A DNA stretch of 7,196 bases, taken from positions 1 through 7,196 of the forward strand of contig JAITBV010000198.1 of assembly GCA_031283395.1 (NCBI GenBank). Reading direction: 5' to 3'. The number at the start of each line of letters is the position of its first letter. Positions within the stretch are counted from its first letter, which is position 1. The stretch comes from Candidatus Adiutrix sp. GTDB lineage: Bacteria > Desulfobacterota > Desulfarculia > Adiutricales > Adiutricaceae. Of this stretch, positions 4,185 through 7,196 are shown piece after piece. Position numbers and translations under genes: made by a program. Below the pieces are notes generated by a model, which was not told where the DNA came from, did not search any database, and saw nothing but the letters and a program-made list of their open reading frames with translations.

Positions 4185-6064
4185 GGCGGCGTCCGGTGGC
4201 CGGCGTGACGGCGCTTTCGCTGTTCCTGGCCCTGGCCGCCGCCCCCCTTATGGCGCAGGAGAGTCGCCAGCACCTGGTCTATTGGGCCGGTACGCCCCAG
4301 GCCGTGGAGGTTTACAAAATTTTCGGCCGGGAACCCGGCCCCACCGTCATGATCATGGGCGGCATCCAGGGTGACGAGCCGGGCGGTTTTTTGTGCGCCG
4401 ATCTCTACACCGGCGTGTCCCTCAAGCGCGGCAACCTCATCGTGCTGCCCCGGGCCAATTTCAAGTCCATCGCCCAATTCAACCGGGGCACGGAAGGGGA
4501 CATGAACCGCAAGTTCCAGGGTGACCTGGGCCGCGACGACCCCTACCGTGACATTGTGGCCCTCATAAAGAGCCTCATGGCGGAGAGCGATTTATTTTTA
4601 AACCTCCACGATGGCTCCGGCTATTACCGCCCCACCTATGAAAGCGACCTGGCCAACCCCAACCGCTACGGCCAGAGCATCATCGCCGACGCCGACTCTT
4701 ACACCCATGGACCCACCGGCCGGGTCATCCCCCTGGCCAGCTACGCCGAAGAGGTCATAGCCAGAGTCAACCGGGAAATAGCCGAACCCCTGCAGCATTT
4801 TCATTTTTTCAACACCAGGACCGGAGCGGCGGACAGCCCCTACAAGGAGCAGCGCCAGAGCGCCTCCTATTACGCCCTGACCCAGTTAGGCATCCCCGCT
4901 TACGGCGTTGAAGCTTCCAAACAACTGCCGAACCTGGAATTGAAGGTCTATCATCACAACCTGGCCGTCACCGCCTTTTTGGACCTCTTCGGGGTGGAGA
5001 TGGACCGGCCGAGCCTTAATCTCCCTTCGCCCCGCCTGGGTTATGTGGTCATCACGGCCGGGGACCATCCCCCGGTGGTCGCGCTCGACGGCCAGACCCT
5101 TATGGTGGCGCCGGGCGAGACGGTCACCGTGGTCGAGGTGGCCGCCAATTACGACCGGGGCTTGTCCGCGGCCGTGGAGGGCCTGGGGGGGTGGAATGAC
5201 CTGGGCCGGCCCTTTACGCTGGAACGGTCCGCGTCGATCACCGTGAGGAAGGACCAGACAGTCATCGGCCGCGTCCGCCTGGAGCTTCTGCCCGAGGCCG
5301 GTCCCCCCCGGTTGAGTTCGCCGGTCGCCTGGCGTTCCGTCCGGTCCGGCGAGCCCGCGGTTTTGGCTTCGGCCACGCCGGAGCCGCCGCCGGCCCGCCC
5401 CGCGGCCGCCGGGGAAGAGGCCGCCTCGGTCAGCGGCTCCCTGGCCGCTCCGGGCCGGGTCACGGGCTTTTTGGTGGACGTGGACGGCCGGACCATGGAA
5501 GTGGCCCCGGGCGGGACCCTGGTCGTGCCCGTGGGGGCCATTGTGACCATGGTGGATTTTACGATGGAGGGCGGCGGGCCGCCCCCCGGGCCCGGGGTGG
5601 TGATGAACCTGCGCGGCTTTGTCCCCAAGGAAAAGATGACCGCCAACGACGGCGAGGACCGGGGCTTCCCGGCCGACACCGCCCGGGACATGATGCCCTC
5701 CTTTTCCCAGGGCGGCCGGGGGCGGGATTACGCCATCAACATCGAGCGGGGCAAGACCGTGCTGGCCTCGGCCACCTTGAGTATAATCAAGCCCCGGCTG
5801 GAGTCCGTGACCATAGAGGTGGACGGCAAAACCCTTATTTTGTCCCTCGGCAGCCGGACCATACTGCCCGAGGGAACCGCCTTCACCGTCACTGAGATCA
5901 AGCTGGCCGAAGACCTGACCTTCAGCCGGCCCGTCTTTACCCTCGGCGGCCTGCCCCTGGCCCCGGAATTGCCACTGAACCTGAGCGTGCCCTCTTATGC
6001 CGCCAACCTGGCCGTTTTCAACGGTGAGACCCTGGCCGGCAAGGTCACGCTGGCGCCTCGTTAA
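4181..6064 (+). CDS. Exported M99 (Csd4/Pgp1-type) D,L-carboxypeptidase
   Basis: The 627-aa protein has a signal peptide (MRRRPVAGVTALSLFLALAAAPLMA, likely cut before Q26) and a metallocarboxypeptidase domain (about 30-275). The zinc motif is Q63-G-D-E66 in GGIQGDEPGG, a Gln where ordinary M14 enzymes have His. The third ligand is H143 in NLHDGSGY and the likely catalytic Glu is E244 in YGVEASK; N109-R110 (DMNRKFQG) is the expected substrate-carboxylate site. Gln-x-x-Glu with this spacing is the hallmark of Helicobacter Csd4, which removes meso-DAP from tripeptide stems to leave dipeptides and is needed for helical shape. The C-terminal half has three beta modules (about 285-369, 425-535, 538-626), each with a DG-x-T turn (303-306, 435-438, 548-551); Csd4 is shorter, about 440 aa. 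A Pro/Ala linker (371-424) separates modules 1 and 2. The ATG overlaps the stop of the upstream membrane protein gene by 4 nt. It likely follows the Csd6-like enzyme in stem-peptide trimming. Confidence 0.9.
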   Translation: MRRRPVAGVTALSLFLALAAAPLMAQESRQHLVYWAGTPQAVEVYKIFGREPGPTVMIMGGIQGDEPGGFLCADLYTGVSLKRGNLIVLPRANFKSIAQFNRGTEGDMNRKFQGDLGRDDPYRDIVALIKSLMAESDLFLNLHDGSGYYRPTYESDLANPNRYGQSIIADADSYTHGPTGRVIPLASYAEEVIARVNREIAEPLQHFHFFNTRTGAADSPYKEQRQSASYYALTQLGIPAYGVEASKQLPNLELKVYHHNLAVTAFLDLFGVEMDRPSLNLPSPRLGYVVITAGDHPPVVALDGQTLMVAPGETVTVVEVAANYDRGLSAAVEGLGGWNDLGRPFTLERSASITVRKDQTVIGRVRLELLPEAGPPRLSSPVAWRSVRSGEPAVLASATPEPPPARPAAAGEEAASVSGSLAAPGRVTGFLVDVDGRTMEVAPGGTLVVPVGAIVTMVDFTMEGGGPPPGPGVVMNLRGFVPKEKMTANDGEDRGFPADTARDMMPSFSQGGRGRDYAINIERGKTVLASATLSIIKPRLESVTIEVDGKTLILSLGSRTILPEGTAFTVTEIKLAEDLTFSRPVFTLGGLPLAPELPLNLSVPSYAANLAVFNGETLAGKVTLAPR

Positions 6065-6087
6065 AATAAAAACCAAAAGGAATGACT

Positions 6088-7196
6088 ATGAGACCCGTTT
6101 GCCTTATCGTCCGCGATGGCTGGGGCCGCCGCGAAGATCCCCGGGGCAACGCCGTCATGGCGGCCCGGACGCCAACTATGGATGATCTTCTGGCCCGCTG
6201 CCCCTGGACCCTCCTGGACGCTTCCGGTGAGCCGGTGGGCCTGCCCGATGGTTATCAGGGCTCCAGCGAAGTCGGGCACCTGAACATGGGGGCCGGCCGC
6301 ATAGTCACCCAGGAACTCAAGCGCCTGGACGACGGCCTCCGCGACGGCAGTTTTTTCCGCCTGCCCAAGTGGGGCGAACTAATGGCCCACTGGCGGGAGA
6401 AGGGCACCGCCCTCCACCTGTTTGGGCTGCTTCAGGACGAAGGCGTCCACGCCCATCAGGAGCATCTCTTCAAGTTCATGCGCCAGGCCCGGTCCCAAAA
6501 CCAGGCGGGGATCATTTATGTCCACCCCTTCCTGGACGGCCGGGACACCCCGCCCCGCTCCTGCCTGGAGTATCTGGCCAAGCTGAAGCTGGTCTTAGAG
6601 GAAGTGGGCGGCGCCAAAATAGGCACCATGATGGGGCGCTACTACGCCATGGACCGCAGCCGCGACTGGAAACTCACCGACTTGGCCTACCGCGCCCTGG
6701 TCGAGGCCGAAGGCCGTCCCTTCACCGAGCCCCTGGCCGCGGTGGAACGCTCCTGGGCCGAAGACAAGACCCCGGACAACTTTGACATGGTCGATGAATA
6801 CATTCCCCCCCTGGTTGGCGAGGGCTACCCCGGCCTGGCCGACGGGGACGCCGTCCTCCATACCAATTTCCGCCAGGACCGGGCCATCCAATTGACCCAG
6901 GCCTTTCTGGAGCCGGACTACCCCGGCCAGCCCCCCCGCCGGCCGAAGGTCAAATACCTGGGCCTGACCCGCTATTACGATGAACTGACCGAATATCTCC
7001 TAAGCCCCATGGGCGGAGACGAGGGCATGCCCCGCCTTCTGGGCGAGGTGCTTTCCGCGGCCCGGATCCCCCAGTTGCGCCTGGCCGAGACCCAGAAGTT
7101 CCGGCACGTCACCAGCTTCTTCAACGGCAAGTCCACCCATCCCTTCCCCCTGGAAGACCAGGTGGAAATACCGGGCCGCTTCGACCCGGCCACCTT
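6088..7196 (+). CDS. gpmI: 2,3-bisphosphoglycerate-independent phosphoglycerate mutase, partial (C-terminus missing)
   Basis: This cytosolic Mn-dependent enzyme interconverts 3- and 2-phosphoglycerate in glycolysis and gluconeogenesis. About 369 codons are present of a usual 510-550; the frame is open to the window edge. Visible motifs are LIVRDGWGRRE (6-16, metal ligand D10), the active-site region GSSEVGHLNMGAGR (58-71, phosphorylated Ser at 60), then GVHAHQEHL, FLDGRDTPP, MGRYYAMDR, NFRQDRAIQLT and ETQKFRHVTSFFNG, all diagnostic of this family. The residue before the catalytic Ser is Ser rather than the common Asn (GNSEVGH). The ATG at 6088 is chosen because AAAAGGA lies 6 nt upstream; an in-frame ATG at 6082 is too close to that site. 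The gene starts 23 nt after the M99 gene with no terminator between, so it is probably co-transcribed, although its role is central metabolism. Identity is very secure. Confidence 0.97.
   Translation, partial: MRPVCLIVRDGWGRREDPRGNAVMAARTPTMDDLLARCPWTLLDASGEPVGLPDGYQGSSEVGHLNMGAGRIVTQELKRLDDGLRDGSFFRLPKWGELMAHWREKGTALHLFGLLQDEGVHAHQEHLFKFMRQARSQNQAGIIYVHPFLDGRDTPPRSCLEYLAKLKLVLEEVGGAKIGTMMGRYYAMDRSRDWKLTDLAYRALVEAEGRPFTEPLAAVERSWAEDKTPDNFDMVDEYIPPLVGEGYPGLADGDAVLHTNFRQDRAIQLTQAFLEPDYPGQPPRRPKVKYLGLTRYYDELTEYLLSPMGGDEGMPRLLGEVLSAARIPQLRLAETQKFRHVTSFFNGKSTHPFPLEDQVEIPGRFDPAT

Noticed and set aside
5570..5600. Dense GC palindromes in the M99 gene
   Set aside because: They are explained by the Gly/Pro-rich loop GGGPPPGPG in the coding frame; no other sign of a functional site.
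6082..6087. In-frame ATG two codons upstream of the gpmI start
   Set aside because: It lies one or two bases from the AAAAGGA site, too close for initiation; the ATG at 6088 has proper spacing.

Overview
The window is high-GC, gene-dense bacterial DNA (strong G/C at third codon positions, short gaps). It holds six genes in two divergent transcription units. A polar-flagellum FlhF/FlhG pair next to exported peptidoglycan-trimming enzymes of the Csd6 and Csd4 types points to a Gram-negative, polarly flagellated, possibly curved bacterium. My best guess is a deltaproteobacterium (Desulfobacterota, Desulfovibrio- or Desulfarculus-like). That placement is inference from gene content and style, not from a marker gene.

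Left unit, minus strand (1-1464): flhF, the SRP-type GTPase that marks the flagellar pole, is followed by the first 57 codons of flhG, the MinD-like ATPase that limits flagellar number. flhF has its own extended -10 promoter (TGC-TATAAT), so here it starts a transcription unit instead of following flhA. The 97-nt flhF-flhG gap carries a GC-rich hairpin.

Divergent control region (1465-1699): it holds the flhF promoter, a good sigma-70 promoter on the plus strand (TTGGCA-N17-TAGAAT with an extended -10), three dyad-symmetric sequences, and a potentially folded leader without a normal Shine-Dalgarno before the next gene.

Right unit, plus strand (1700-7196): (1) an exported YkuD-fold L,D-transpeptidase/L,D-carboxypeptidase of the Csd6/Pgp2 type with two NTF2-like domains; (2) a single-pass, coiled-coil membrane protein of unknown function; (3) an exported M99 (Csd4/Pgp1-type) D,L-carboxypeptidase with the unusual Gln-x-x-Glu zinc motif and three C-terminal beta modules; (4) gpmI, the cofactor-independent phosphoglycerate mutase, cut by the window edge. 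Gaps are 61 nt, a 4-nt ATGA overlap, and 23 nt, with no terminator visible, so this looks like one operon.

How they may work together: in Helicobacter and Campylobacter, Csd6/Pgp2 trims tetrapeptides to tripeptides and Csd4/Pgp1 trims tripeptides to dipeptides, and both are needed for helical shape. Here the two enzymes flank an anchored coiled-coil protein that could be their scaffold, so the operon is a compact candidate cell-shape module beside the flagellar pole-selection genes. The scaffold role and the link to flagella are inference; the enzyme assignments rest on visible catalytic motifs.
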